Both the position numbers and the translations under genes were made by a program. Below, piece after piece: positions 10,600 through 21,290 of a DNA stretch of 64,000 bases; the first letter of the stretch is position 1, and each line of letters opens with the position of its first letter. The DNA lies in assembly GCF_050947875.1 (NCBI RefSeq), contig NC_134572.1, positions 128,634,105-128,698,104 on the forward strand, read 5' to 3'. Source of the stretch: Dermacentor variabilis. Taxonomy: Eukaryota; Arthropoda; Arachnida; Ixodida; Ixodidae. The notes beneath the pieces were generated by a model. It ran no database searches, was not told where the DNA came from, and saw nothing but the letters and a program-made list of their open reading frames with translations.

Positions 10600-11140
10600 A
10601 CTATCGGAAAACGTATGCTATTACGAATTTTTACATCTTGCACTTACCGTTATATTGAGTTCCGATGTTACAGACATGGGCTGATAGGAGGTCGTAGAAT
10701 AATAGATGTCGAATAATTGTTCGATTGCTCAATTATTCCGTTTTAAACTAACCTGGAAATAGTTTGGTGCCGTATGTGCACTAGCTATAGGAAAGGGGTT
10801 ATCGGTGTCTGTTATCGGCCGCTTAACACTCCTATTTCTGCGATGATATCTATAGTTCAGTAAACTCAGTAACTGAGCGGTGTCCTCAAGTACATGTTTT
10901 CTTATTACATGCCATGAATTTTACAAATGTAATTTGCTCTAATCGTAATGGATGCCCATCTTTTTCTGAATCCGTTCCTTTTCCTTCGTCGTTTTCTTTA
11001 CGTATGTTCCGATGTTGGCCTAAAAGACGCAACCGCGCTTTCAATACGTGTGACAGTCACCACGTCAAACATGATTGATTTGCTTCTCACATCTTCGCGT
11101 TTTAGCCTATCACCTGTTCCGTATGTCAGGCCTTAGTTAC
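10600..11140 (+). pseudogene. L2-like ORF2 endonuclease domain remnant
   Basis: Frames together show TYRYIEFRCYRHG, then SIIPF-like bases, then VIGVCYRPLNTP (the conserved G-V-x-Y-R-P-P block of APE-type retroelement endonucleases) and finally SNMIDLLLTSS (the C-terminal S-x-x-L-D-L-x-L-T block). The continuous part 10,948-11,136 is the tail of the domain. The endonuclease nicks the target site to prime reverse transcription. The catalytic GDFN and SDH motifs are not clearly preserved. The 3' half has a matching copy at 44,345-44,500. Confidence 0.5.
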
Positions 11141-11864
11141 CAATACATAATTCATTTCACACTGTCGCTATCACTGTCTCGCTTGCACAATAGTTCTAAA
11201 AAGATAAAGAATTATGCTAAATAGTGCTAATTAAGAGATGAATTTTTGCTGACGTATCTCGATCAAACAGTGAAGCTGAACTGGGCCCTATTTAAAGCGA
11301 AAGTCGGTCACCTAATTGATAAGCGAATTCCTGCAACTTGAACACGCGGTAACAAAAATTCCCAGCTCCCCAAAACACGGAATGCGCGTTAGATAAGGAA
11401 AAGGCTCTAGCTGCTCGTGTAAGGAATTCTGCCGCTCACTGGTCGACCAAGAAAACCACCGCGAACGAGTACTCCGAAGCACTAAAATCAGCAAATTCAC
11501 TTTCTTTGTTAAATATATACCTTCGCTATTAAAACTAACTCAAAAGAATTCTAAAAGACGATACCCAAAAATAATAATAACGAACTATACCTGCTTAAGT
11601 CAGAAGGTCATGCAGTAGGCAACTATTAGTGCGCCTCTCTTCCAAAAAGCACCTTCGTATAAGCACTTTGCAATAATCCCCTTAGAACAAAACGCTTCAC
11701 TTCCCACCGTATAACATCCTGCAGATAGGCTCTATTATCACTTCTTCAGAAGAAATCAAGTCAGTTATACAGAACCCAAAGCTTTCGTCGACATGCAGTG
11801 TCGCTAGCAAAACAACAAAATAAAAAAAACACAATGATAATTTTTTTTAAATTTCGAGTGCGTT

Positions 11865-12830
11865 TTGTCATTGTCGTTTCATAAAGGTTGCCTTATACGC
11901 GACTGCCCAACTGGAAAAATAACCACAGTGCACCACTCTGGGAACAAGCAAAACCCGCTGAACTTTTGGCCCCCATCGTTTACATCAATTGCATGCAATA
12001 TCTTTGAGCATATCATCTACACTCAGCTCGTCATTTTTCCGGAAGCAAATAACTTTTTCACTCCTCCACAGTGTGGCTTCCAGAACACATTTCCTAGCGA
12101 GACACAATTGCTAATCAATACTAATGACTTGCATGTGTCTCCTAATTCATGATTTCTGAATGCACCTTTTCAGACTTCGCGAAAGCATTCGATAAAGTTA
12201 GCCACCCACTCCTATTCGTCAAGCTAAGCCTCCCTAATATCGATCCGAATGTTCGTAACAGGAACTGCGCCATCATAATTAATTGCACACAGTTCCACGA
12301 GACTCTTTACTAGGCTATCTGTTAATTCATATCTATAGCAATAAGATGACTATGAACATCTCGTCGAAAGTGTACCTTTTCTCGTACGACTGAGTATTGT
12401 ATCGCAGAAAAGCTAACCCTTACGAGATCACGTCCCTGCAAACTGATCTCAATTATGTCCGTAGCTGCTGCAAAACATGGAAAATGGTGTTAAATATTTC
12501 AATGTGCACGACAATGAGTGCGACTCACAGCTGATCCTCAACCCTGAAACAAGAGCCTAACCAAACGAGTCTTAAAGCGGTTTCTTCATACCCACAGGTT
12601 CGTGTTAACATTAGTAGTAACGTATCACGGAACCATCTTTTCAAGTGCATTACATCAGAATCTACGTGCCCGCTAGGGCACTTACGCAGGAATATCTTCG
12701 TAGCTCAAGTTTCATCAGGAAAGCTACTGTACGCAACTTAAGGTTCGGCCACAATTAGAGTTCGCATTATCCATATGGGATCCTGGTTAGATAAACCCAG
12801 GGAACGAGTTGGAAGCCGTCCATAACCGAG
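11865..12830 (+). pseudogene. L2-like reverse transcriptase remnant
   Basis: The segment 11,865-12,152 contains NKQNPLNFWPPSFTSIACNI and FEHIIYTQL (the N-Y-R-P-I-S-L-T-S-x-x-C-K-I-x-E-x-x-I block) and a Q-C-G-F-Q block. In a second frame, SDFAKAFDKVSHPLLFVKL is a well-kept domain A (D-F-x-K-A-F-D-x-V). The palm catalytic motif is degraded to F-S-Y-D (expected F-A-D-D) near 12,375. RSCCKTW-like and TYHGTIFSSALHQNLRAR blocks mark the thumb region. The enzyme would copy element RNA at the nick. This copy carries many stops. Confidence 0.65.
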
Positions 12831-13609
12831 CCACACATTTCATCTCGCGTAGCTGCAGACGCAAAGTCAGTGTAACCCAAAGCAAAATCTCAGCCATCCT
12901 CAACTCACAACTCGACGTAACTTTTCTCGCCTCAGCCTGTCTTAAAAAATTTCCTACCACCATCCTTGTCTTCGTTCTCGCCTGATAATGCCGCCTTCAC
13001 TTTTTTTTGTCAGTATTAGTGACCATAGTCAAAAGGTACAGTATCCGAGTTCTCTAACGGTTACTACTGTCATTTCTTATCTAATACTAGCAACGAATGT
13101 GACCACCTCTCACAGTGCCTTCCAAACATTGCCGAGCGTGATCATTTCATTTTTAAATTGCACAGTTTCTTATTAGATAGATAGGGTTCATTCCATTCCT
13201 TTCCTGCTCCGTCTTCATTACTTCGGACACAAGCATCTTCAGTCTGCCAGCATGTCTGAGCAGGTTAGGAAATGTCTTTTGTTTTAGGATTCAGAGCCGA
13301 CCTACATATCCCTTTTTTTTCTTTTACTGAGCCCCACGATTAGTTCATTATTCTTTGCAGCAGTGTTGCATACATTAAAAATTGGAAGGTCTTTTTTATG
13401 TCCTTTTGTCGCTAAGTGCCAGTAAAATGTTGTACCTATATTTTTGCTTCTTATCCGAACTTACCTTTATATCATTGATGTGGTTATGAGTGTGGCGTGT
13501 GTTTATGGTGCACTGTTTAATAATATTTTGCTTGTTCAAAGTTCTCTACATACCACAGATCAACAAATTTGACCTTGAGTAGCCATGTTACTATCACACT
13601 AATATTCTA

Positions 13610-13870
13610 ATCTATTTATTTATTTATTCATTCATTTACGATGCCCTTAAGGTATATTGTACATTATAGAGGGGAGGGGCATAAGCAAACAAAAATAGTA
13701 ACGCAGCACAGTTGCAGCATTATAACACAAAAAACACACACTTAATTTAAAAATATTACAAATTATAAAGGATCCTAACGGGCAAATACTCCTATAGATC
13801 TGAACATAAATGCGCCATAACACAAGTACAACATTGACTTGTTAGGGCACAATCACTAAATTAGTTTTTC
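13610..13870 (-). repeat. Probable 3' terminal region of the minus-strand L2-like element
   Basis: Read on the minus strand the segment ends in an AATA-type tail (plus strand TATTTATTTATTCATTC at 13,614-13,635), preceded by A/T-rich sequence with CCCTCCCCTCTATAATG. Short A/T-rich tandem tails are usual at 3' ends of L2/CR1-type elements. The position, downstream in sense of the RT at 15.4-14.4 kb, supports the link. This part has no counterpart in copy B. Confidence 0.4.
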
Positions 13871-13995
13871 TATTGAGAGAGAGATAGGGCAACAAAGAGG
13901 GGAAGTGTACGGAGGTTAACCAAGCACGTGCCTGGTAGGCTACCCTACACATGGGGAGAGAAAAACGGGAACGATAGCTAAGAAGGATTGAAGAA
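13870..13995 (+). repeat. Dispersed repeat with GGAGGTTAACCAAG...GGTAGGCTACCCTACAC core
   Basis: The sequence begins with a GAGAGAGAGAT run, then GGGGAAGTGTACGGAGGTTA, ACCAAGCACGTGCCTGGTAG and GCTACCCTACACATGGGGAG. The same layout is found inverted at 57,040-57,140 and more diverged at 43,725-43,860. The copies interrupt unrelated sequence (gypsy gag at 57 kb, RTE at 43.8 kb), so this is a small mobile repeat family, probably non-autonomous. Confidence 0.6.
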
Positions 13996-14361
13996 AAGTA
14001 ATAGAGTCAGTCAATCACAGTCAGTCGCAGAGAAATATCCACTGCGACAACCGTTCGTACAGTCCTGCAGCCTTCAAGAAAGAACAGCATCCCTTCTGGC
14101 CAGGAACGATGGCGAAATGTTCATGCATTCTTTACAGGTTTCAAGGACATATGAATTCGAGTACGTGTATGTGTTAGAGTGAGGTACAATGACTTCCTGG
14201 GGATGGTCAAAGGATAATAATCGAGTGAGAACGCAGGGTACTGTTGTGGTAGAAATGCTTATGAAAAAGTGAAACCCGGGATACTTTCCTTCCAGAGGCT
14301 AATGAAGGGAAGTGCAAAATGCGCTTCATTTCTGTTACACTGGTTGTCCTGTGGTAGTTAG

Positions 14362-15480
14362 TTAAGACAAATCTAGCCGAGCGATATTGGGCAGCTTCAT
14401 GGCTTTTGAATTGAAGTAGTATGAACTGGGTCCCCAGATGGATCCTGCAAATTGAAGCTGTGGACGAGCATAGGTGGTGTAAAATAGCAGTTTCAAATAT
14501 GAGGGTGCTAAAGAGAAGTTCCGCCGAAAGTGTCTTAGTGTACGAAGAGCTTTTGATCTTACATGCTCTATGTGTAAATTCAAAAAAACGTTGTTAGTAA
14601 TGTGAACACTACGATAATGATAAGAAATGACTGTTTGCAATGTGCCATTAAGACAATAAGTATAGTGGCTCAAGTCATCACGAGAAACTGTCACTGATGT
14701 GCGCGTGTTTATATTTATTTCCATCTTCAAAGTACGACGCCAGTTATTGATGTTATCAAAGTCAGTTTCAAGGAGTTTAACGCCGGCATCGTTGGCAATT
14801 TGATGGTATAGCACACAATTATCGGGAAGCAGGTATACATTGGGCGAAATGAAAGTAGGTAAGTCACTTATACATATAAGAAACAACAAGGGACCCAGCG
14901 CTGATCATTCAGTCACACCTGAACCAACTGGCGCCTATGGGGAGCAGACATCGTTAGCATAGACAAACTGAATACGAGACGTAAGGAATGTGCGTATCCA
15001 GGCAATTATGGCGGGATTAATATCAAGCACACTTAGTTTATTTATTAGTAGCCAAAGGCTTACCTTGTCAACTACTTCAGCAAAGTCCACAAATATGCAG
15101 TCAGTTACGAAAAAAATGTATAAATGTGCATGCAGGTCGTTAGTGAACGACAAGAGCTGGGTATCACACGAAAGATGTTTGCGGAATCCATGCTGGGGGA
15201 GGAGTGAAACAATTGACCACCTCCAGGAAATTAACCAGATATGTGAAGATAATGTGCTCCAGTATTTTACAGGGTGCGGATGTTAGTGATAACGACCTGT
15301 AATTGTTAGGACCATGAGTTTTCCCAGATTTTCGGATCATATTTGCTTTGCTTGTCTTGCAGTCTGTGGGAAGGGTTCCAGAATTAAACTATTGCCAAAA
15401 AATGCATTCAAGAATGATGGAACAAACGTTCTTACGCATGAATCTGAAATTTATCTCACCAACACCATAAGAAGGCTGTA
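14362..15480 (-). pseudogene. L2-like reverse transcriptase (minus strand, copy A)
   Basis: Two long minus-strand frames carry RT. Segment 15,153-14,935 reads TDCIFVDFAEVVDKVSLWLL (domain A, D-F-A-x-x-x-D-x-V, with A-F changed to V-V), then INPAIIAWIRTFLTSRIQFV (N-x-x-x-x-x-W-I-x-x-F-L-x-x-R-x-Q-x-V). Segment 14,889-14,362 continues with MLFLICISDLPTFISPNVYL, then LPDNCVLYHQI (expected F-A-D-D-C-V-L-Y, here P-D-N), and the C-terminal thumb with FYTTYARPQLQFAGSIWGP. The join falls at a TGA where G-V-T-x-G-S-x-L-G-P-L is expected. Upstream, QHGFRKHLSCDTQLL lies at about 15,165-15,210. This copy is better preserved than the plus-strand element it faces. Confidence 0.7.
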
Positions 15481-15559
15481 ATTTTAAATTCTGAAATATT
15501 CCACTTGTTTAGGTTGTTCACCTAATTGATGTAGTTGCAATGCTGGTATTAGGGCGTTG

Positions 15560-17490
15560 CTTATGTCATGTGTTTCCACGTCCCTCAGCTCTTGTAACGA
15601 AAAAAGCCTGAGGGTAATAACAATGAGAAAAACCATTTAAACTGTTTTACCTTTTGAGGAGTTCCGCGTTAATGTGTAGGTCATTTCGTAGATCAGGGTT
15701 CCGGGGGAAAGGAGAAACACAGACAGACGCAGTCGCAGACAAAAACACACAATTTTAATTCAAGAAGAATGAGTAACTATTCCTGTTCAACATTCGAAAA
15801 CAAACACTGCACATGATTTACGCTCATTGAATACAGAATACAAAGCACTATACGCAGTCCTCTCCCTAAGGCGAGTCCTGACCGTTACTGTACATCGGAA
15901 TTTGTCTTGCTAGCCCAGAAGAACAGCTACCGTAGCACTTGCGGCCGTCAGCGTTTGGTCGTCTGGTGGCTGCAGTTGGATAAGATCGGTCCTCACTAGT
16001 GAAGGACCCCGTAACAAAGAATAAAGCCTGCATTTTCATTGAAAATTGAAAAGCAGAACGCGATGGGTCGTCAAAGTGCAGGAAGAGGACGCCGAGTCGG
16101 TGTGAGGCCTCGTGTCTCCTATTTCAAGGTGAGGTCTTCTTAGGATGCTGGTGCTAGTTGCAGTCCAAAGCTAGAAAGCCAGACATTTATTCCAAATGCG
16201 ACGTATCGCACCCTAAAGAGATCATGTGAAGACTATTTTTCTTTTGTTTCATGAACCTACTGAAGAATTTGCGGCGTCTATCTGTTTTGTTCTTTGTGTG
16301 CCTGCGTCGTTGGTCAAGTTAACTCTATTTTATTTGTTCTTTCACTGTATCTTATTTCATGCAATCTTGTGTCCACAAGCACGCTTTGAAATATTCACAA
16401 CCTATCATCAGCGGTTCTATACTAGAACTCCGCCACACTGGCGGATTCATGAAACTCCGCGTTAAGTCAAATATATCTTTACACTACGTGGATAAAATCA
16501 AGCACGGTCAATATAGGATATTTAGGTTTTACAGCGGCTCCTGACCATAACAACAGATGACAAAGAAACATTTCTACAAACAAGAAACTGCGATCGTCTC
16601 GAAACACTGTTCCTCGAGCAATTAAGATACATATGTGTCAAGTGTGAAGCAGCGCACAGTACACCATACTAATTAAGAAACACAACAAATGACAAAACAA
16701 TCACTTCAGTCACAATTACAATTTCTTTCGAAAAAGCAGTGTTATAGTCCGTTGCGTGCCACGATGTGACAATGACGTACTCTGTTCACCAAAACAAAAG
16801 CAAGAAAACCTTCTTGCTTGAAAGTCATAGTATCATTTTGTTTGGTGACCTTCCAGAAGTGACAATTCACATGTTTTTAGCATGACACTGCCTTATACAC
16901 GTCTCCTTTGCTTTTGCAATATAAAGCGCCTCGATCATCCTTCTAGTTATGAATACGTATGATTAGAAAGTGCAATGTTTTCACTGATATATCGGCTGCA
17001 GTAGACGGTGCTGGTTGCTAAACATCCAAACTCGAATGCTTTGTACTAACAAAGTGTTCGTGGTTGCAGCGGTCGTCTTGTCAAATGTTGCTGCTCAATG
17101 CCTCATGGACTCGCTGCTGCTTCAGAAAATTTAAAATAATTGGTTGCTCTAGCGTCGATATTGCAAATTTAGGATATACGCAATTCACTTGACAAGCATC
17201 ACTCTTTCATGCCTAACATTGATAAAAGGCACCAAAAGCTTTAACAATGTAACCAGTTACAATAGCAACATTTCGAAAAGTCGCGTACCACGGAATATAA
17301 ATTGCCTCACCAATCGCACAGTCACTGCAAGTTCGCAACTTCCCACGCAGCGCTATCCTGGCCCTATTCCTGTACATTTGCTCTTTATGTACGAAACAAG
17401 GGAGCTTATGTCAAAGCACACTTTTACTCAATTGAAGCACTGTCGACTATGTCTTATGTAAAATAACGTAGCCCTCAATGCAGCCTTTCT
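15560..17490. repeat. Non-coding part of segmental duplication copy A
   Basis: No protein motif was recognised. Apart from gaps the whole interval matches 50,110-52,095. Examples are GAATGAGTAACTATTCCT at about 15,768 (copy B at 50,354) and CGATGGGTCGTCAAAGTGCA at about 16,061 (copy B at 50,645). Open frames at 16,226-16,465 and 17,189-17,461 are not conserved as frames in copy B, which argues against coding. Confidence 0.6.
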
Positions 17491-18016
17491 CTCCCCTTCA
17501 GTTTTAGAGCGCAGCTCTTTGGCGTCCGTTCCTGGGTTTCGCGTCGGCGTCGTCGTCGGCCTCGTAACCAGCTCCGCCCCCCTTTCATCCCCCCAGCGCT
17601 AGCAGCGACCGACTGATACCGCTGGATGCCGCTGACGCCGCTAGAGAGTCAAGATAACGTGACTGCATAGAACACCGTCGCCGCCATGCAGAAAGAGGAG
17701 GAAAGGGTCCCCCCCCCCTGTTCTTGTGTGGCGGATAGGGTGCTCTTCAGTTGCCGACGCGCCGGTTATTCGTTGTCCCTGAAACCAACTCCGCAGCTGG
17801 GGTTGACTCACTATCGGCGTCAGCGGCATCAGTCAGTCGCTGCTCTCTCTTCCCTCCTCCCTTTATCGTGTTGTCCGCTTGCTGCGCGCGCTTCTGCCCC
17901 CATCGTTTGCCGCTGGGTGTACACGCCGCCCCCCTCCCCCCTCTTCCTGCGAGTCTCCGGTTGTCAAAGCGCCGGCTCGAACTTAATTCCTTTCTTCGCT
18001 CCTCCTCCAATGCAAC

Positions 18017-18143
18017 CCCTGTGCGGTGGCAATCAGAGAGCCAGATCGGTGGCGGCGGATCTGTATATGTGCACCGCCCGAGCCGAAATTGCCGCTGCCG
18101 TTCGCCCTGTGCGGTGGCAATCAGAGAGCCAGATCGGTGGCGG
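18017..18143 (+). repeat. 39-bp direct repeat, two copies 88 bp apart
   Basis: CCCTGTGCGGTGGCAATCAG, AGAGCCAGATCGGTGGCGG occurs at 18,017-18,055 and again at 18,105-18,143 with no difference seen. The spacer contains GCACCGCCCGAGCCG. Confidence 0.9.
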
Positions 18144-18174
18144 CTTGACATAAAGACAAACAGCAATTTCCTAA

Positions 18175-18356
18175 CACTTATGCGGGAGAACATCCCGTTC
18201 CTCTCGCTCGTAACGCGTCCCACGGCTGTGACAACCTCGCGAGGCACTTGTATAGATCTCGTCCTTGAGAATCAAGCATTGGTGTACCAAGTCGAACATA
18301 TATCAGTCTATTTCTCCAACCACAAAGCTTCCTTCATGACTGTCAGGAACTGTTAG
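18175..18356 (+). pseudogene. C-terminal end of an endonuclease/exonuclease/phosphatase-like domain
   Basis: The end of the 17,751-18,356 frame reads TTSRGTCIDLVLENQ, then VEHISVYFSNHKASF. T-x-x-G-T-x-I-D-L-V followed about 20 residues later by Y-F-S-(D/N)-H-K/R is the usual end of EEP-fold nucleases (S-D-H motif, here S-N-H). The D to N change would remove the last catalytic aspartate. Only the last 60 or so codons are convincing; the upstream part of the frame is GC-rich low-complexity sequence. It may derive from a non-LTR or Helitron-associated nuclease. No neighbouring RT or helicase is visible. Confidence 0.45.
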
Positions 18357-18866
18357 TGGAGTCTTTGTTAAAGGAATACGTGTGAAAAATAAAAAAAAAA
18401 TTCTGTGATAGCGCATACATGTGTTGCTCGATTTCTTTGCCTCAATCTATCGAAAAGGTGAAACAGCTTATTTGCTGCGCTCAAATTTCGCATTAGGAAG
18501 TAACGTAATCGTCGGCAATTTTTTTAACAACTGAAATACATCTGTACAAAAAAACACACACACAAGTTCGCGCAATAATTCTACACCGAAACAGCTGAGT
18601 ATGCCTCTGGGATTCACCTAGGGATAGTTAGCATTTTGTTATCTTTTTCTCTTCTCGTGCAGTGTTTTCTTTTTTTTCACCAGAAGCCCAGTATACTCCT
18701 ACAACATTCAGATGGCCGCATGTCTCTACTTCAAACGTAATGATTTGTTCTTACGCGTACAAGCTTTTACAAAGCTTTGAGGGTATCATGTGTTGTTTGA
18801 GGTGGGCTTTCATTTTGCCTGCTAAACGATTTTCTTTTTACTGAGTAATCTCGCTGCTGGCATGAA

Positions 18867-19684
18867 GGTGTGGTGACTGTGCGCTGAATCATGTCGTCAA
18901 CTTGCTCCGTAACTAGACGATGCTCCGCAGGCGACACACAATAGGGGCGGTGTCGTAAAGCATCGTGAGTTCCAGAGTCAATCGTGTGAACAACCGCATT
19001 AGTTCGGCCGAGTGGCACTTGCGGTAAGTCAAACGACGTGCGAAACTAGTGCAGAAGGGCAAAAAGCTGCATCCGTTCAGCTGGAGCAAAGCCGCTGTCA
19101 ATGGAGCGGTGAAAAGAATCCGAGGGCACAGCGTGTGACTCAAGGTGAGGTTCCAGGGCATTCAGCTGGCGTTTTGTCTCAGGCTCAGAGGGATCAAGCA
19201 GTACGATAACATCGACGTCTATAGGGTGTACGCGGCCAAGCGTTTTACTGCTGTAAAGAATCAGTGGGCCTGAGTTAAGGTTGCAAACAAGTAGTCCGGG
19301 ATTATCCCCATGAAGCGCGAAGATTGCAAATGGCAGTGTCGTAATGTGGCGGCGACGAAATATGTCAGACGGCGTGAACAAAGCGATGGCATCGGGAAGG
19401 GCGGCACAGGAAACGGGAACAATGACGGCGTTGTGAGGTTTCAGGTCAGTATCGATGGCGACGACAAGCTTCCTATCACCAGGAACGGCTACATAGGAGG
19501 AATGCGTCCCGAAAATACAGAGAGCTCTATCTGAGTACAAGCGCAGTTGATAGCCGCGTGATCACTCGACAAAAAATCCCACCCAAGCTTCAGATCATAA
19601 GAACACTAAGCCAGAACAAGAAATTCAACGCTGTAGATCACGCCTCGTATGAGCAACATGACCGTACATGCTGCAACGGGTTCA
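18867..19684 (-). pseudogene. Protease second half, linker and start of RT (outer element)
   Basis: From 19,684 downward the minus strand gives VEPVAACTV, VIYSVEFLVLA, LGWDFLSSDHAAINCA (the I/L-G-x-D-F-L block at the protease C-terminus), then a 164-codon open stretch (19,540-19,046), GTHDALRHRPYCVSPAEHRL and VDDMIQRTVTTPS. The last block is the gypsy RT entry (G-T-x-x-x-x-R-x-R-P-Y-x-V-x-P-x-E...V-x-x-M-x-x-x-G-x-I-x-P-S). The RT palm is absent. The frame changes near 19,540 and 19,020. Confidence 0.65.
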
Positions 19685-19688
19685 ACAT

Positions 19689-19853
19689 TGCCACGGTACA
19701 ACGCGGACAGAAAGAAGACAGGGAGACGTTCTTCAAGAACAACAGGACAACAACACGGGCACTTCCTCGTCCTCACCCAATCTCACTGACCCACTAGACG
19801 GAGTCCGTTTATGTCCCCATCGTCCTTGTCGTCTGCATAGAATACAGGCATCA
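19689..19853 (-). repeat. 3' LTR of the inner gypsy element
   Basis: The minus-strand start is TGATGC and the end is ACCGTGGCA, matching the 5' LTR. The purine-rich tract AGGAAGGGACAAA lies immediately upstream on the minus strand, in the position of the polypurine tract. Divergence from the 5' LTR, including indels, indicates an old insertion. Confidence 0.75.
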
Positions 19854-19930
19854 TTTGTCCCTTCCTATGAGAGCATGACCCAGATGCTAAACCAGAAATG
19901 TCAACGGAGAATTAAGGGTCTCTGGCATGG

Positions 19931-20452
19931 TTATTCGCTCACATATGATCTCATGCGGACAATGTGTACAAGTTCAGTATGGTGCGTGCGGCGCCGCGTA
20001 CAATTGGGACTATCGGGAACGACCGCGTACGATACATCACTGAGTCGCCACAATACTCTATATGGTCCGAAGTACCGCCTTAAAAGTTTCTCTGAGAGGC
20101 CTTGTTTCCGTATGGGTGTCGAAGCTCGCACTCTGTCGCCGACTTCATAGCTTACTATTCTACAGTGAAGATCGTAGCGGCCTACGTCATAGTCTTGCTG
20201 CTGGCAGATCCGCAAGCGCGCGAGCTGCCGAGCCTCTTCTGCGCCTTGCGTGAACACATCGGCGTGCGTGTCAGTGTCGTCAAAGTCGTGTGGAAGCATT
20301 GCATCCAACATCGCTTGCATATCCCGTCCATGAACAGGGCTGTACGGAGTCATGCGCGTCGTCTCTTGTTTCGCCGTGTTATACGCAAAGGTGATATAAG
20401 GTAGCATGTCATCCAAATTTTTATGTTCAACATCCACGTACATTAAGAGCAT
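19931..20452 (-). pseudogene. Integrase C-terminal part only (inner element)
   Basis: The 173-codon minus frame reads NLDDMLPYITFAYNTAKQET, the sequence that normally follows the catalytic glutamate, then a basic stretch with EVGDRVRASTPIRKQGLSEK and LLRRYFGPYRVLWRLSDVSY, which is the GPY/F module, ending with HTELVHIVRMRSY. The zinc domain and the D-D-E core would need about 600 bp more. Only about 100 bp separate this frame from the RNase H tail, so they were lost by deletion. Confidence 0.75.
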
Positions 20453-20553
20453 GTCTTCAGTTGTTTTGTTTAGGCGCTCTGTTTATCGATTGGTTTGTCG
20501 ATGTTAGGCGGCTGACTTCCGAAGAACCGTTCCATTGAGCAGAAAAAGGTTAT

Positions 20554-21290
20554 CTAAAGGTGCAGCCGTGAATTTATTAGTTCAAGCAACTCAGGGTCGT
20601 CCCCTTGTTGCGCGATGGTGGATGTGTCGAGAAAACAAATAAATGTTGAGTCATCTTCGGGTGGAGCAGGAGACCGTATCGGCGATCGAGACGAGCAGTC
20701 AGCATTCGTATGTCGTTGCTCCGACTTGTACCTTACAGTCATGTCAAAATCTTGCAGCCTTAGGCTCCTACGCGCCAATCGTCCAGAAGGATCTTTAATG
20801 CGTGTCAACCAACAGGGTGAATGGTGGTCGCTCATAATTGTGAAGCGGAGGCCATACAAATATGAGTGAAATTTCAGATCCCTCATACCACGGCGAGGTA
20901 TTCTTCCTTACTGTGGAGTAATTAGCCCTGTGGGTGAGTGTTCGACTTGCATAGGCAAGCACTCTTGCTATGACCGCCTGCCGCTGCACAAAAACACCTC
21001 CCAAGCCAACATTGCTGGCATTAGTGTGGAGTGATGTAGGAGCGGTCTCATCAAAGCGAGCAAGCACTGTAGGTGTCTGGAGACATTGCGGCGAGTCGTT
21101 CAATGCACCTTGCTCTTTGTCGCCCCATAGAAAATCAGCGTCGTCTCTCGTGAGGCGACTTAACGGCGACGCAATGCGAGCAAAGCCTGCAATAACCAAC
21201 CGGTAAAAGGCACAGAGGACGAGGAAGCGCGTGACCGCCTTTTTTCAGATGGTACAGGAAACTGTGCGATGGCGGCAATTGTTTCAGGAT
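20554..21290 (-). pseudogene. Gypsy RNase H (inner element)
   Basis: The frame 21,199-20,795 reads GFARIASPLSRLTRDDADFL, then LHTNASNVGLGGVFVQRQ, where the first catalytic aspartate (T-D-A-S) has become T-N-A-S, and VLAYASRTL. The next frame, 20,886-20,554, reads YLYGLRFTIMSDHHSPCWL with KDPSGRLARRSLRLQDFDM and AD-C-S-S-R (expected A-D-x-L-S-R). This is the standard gypsy tether and RNase H order. There is one frame change at about 20,800-20,880. Confidence 0.7.

Larger units (their letters stand above)
9500..13200 (+). mobile_element. L2/CR1-like non-LTR retrotransposon, nearly full length, heavily decayed
   Basis: Reading across all three frames gives the expected order of an L2-like element: an ORF1 segment with a 2A-like motif (9,580-10,330), an apurinic-type endonuclease (about 10,600-11,140), a linker, and RT (11,865-12,830). 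The C-terminal part runs to about 13,180. Breaks are too many to count reliably by eye. The part from about 10,975 onward is shared with the second copy at 44,345-49,140, which includes flanking DNA, so it belongs to a duplicated segment. It faces a minus-strand element of the same kind (15.5-13.6 kb) tail to tail. Confidence 0.6.
17500..18520 (+). mobile_element. GC-rich insertion specific to copy A, possibly Helitron-related
   Basis: Copy B passes directly from the equivalent of 17,490 to that of 18,520, so about 1 kb is extra here. The insert opens with TTTTAGAGCGCAGCTCTTTG and a GTC/GCC-rich stretch. It holds a 39-bp direct repeat (18,017-18,055 and 18,105-18,143) and ends with a short endonuclease-like coding block (18,175-18,356). 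The overlapping frames at 17,686-18,247 on both strands look like by-products of GC richness. I suspect a Helitron-type or other DNA element because of the GC-rich 5' region and the coding tail, but I see no helicase or Rep motif. Confidence 0.4.
10975..18866 (+). repeat. Copy A of a composite segmental duplication
   Basis: Most of this interval aligns in the same order and orientation with 44,345-55,070 at an estimated 75-85% identity. Examples are 10,985-11,750 with 44,345-45,135, 11,840-12,780 with 48,360-49,140, 14,578-15,560 with 49,155-50,110, 15,660-17,490 with 50,240-52,095, and 18,520-18,866 with 52,105-52,327 plus 54,930-55,070. Copy A lacks the RTE and Penelope-like insertions of copy B. 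It has a 1-kb GC-rich insertion (about 17,500-18,520) and a 1.8-kb stretch (12,785-14,575) that copy B lacks. Confidence 0.75.

Noticed and set aside
15690..17490. Host gene conserved between the two duplicated copies
   Set aside because: Open frames in one copy are broken in the other, so similarity reflects common origin and not coding constraint.
17686..18247. Long overlapping frames on both strands as genes
   Set aside because: They overlap in opposite directions, are of biased composition, and are absent from copy B; only the last 60 codons of 17,751-18,356 show motifs.
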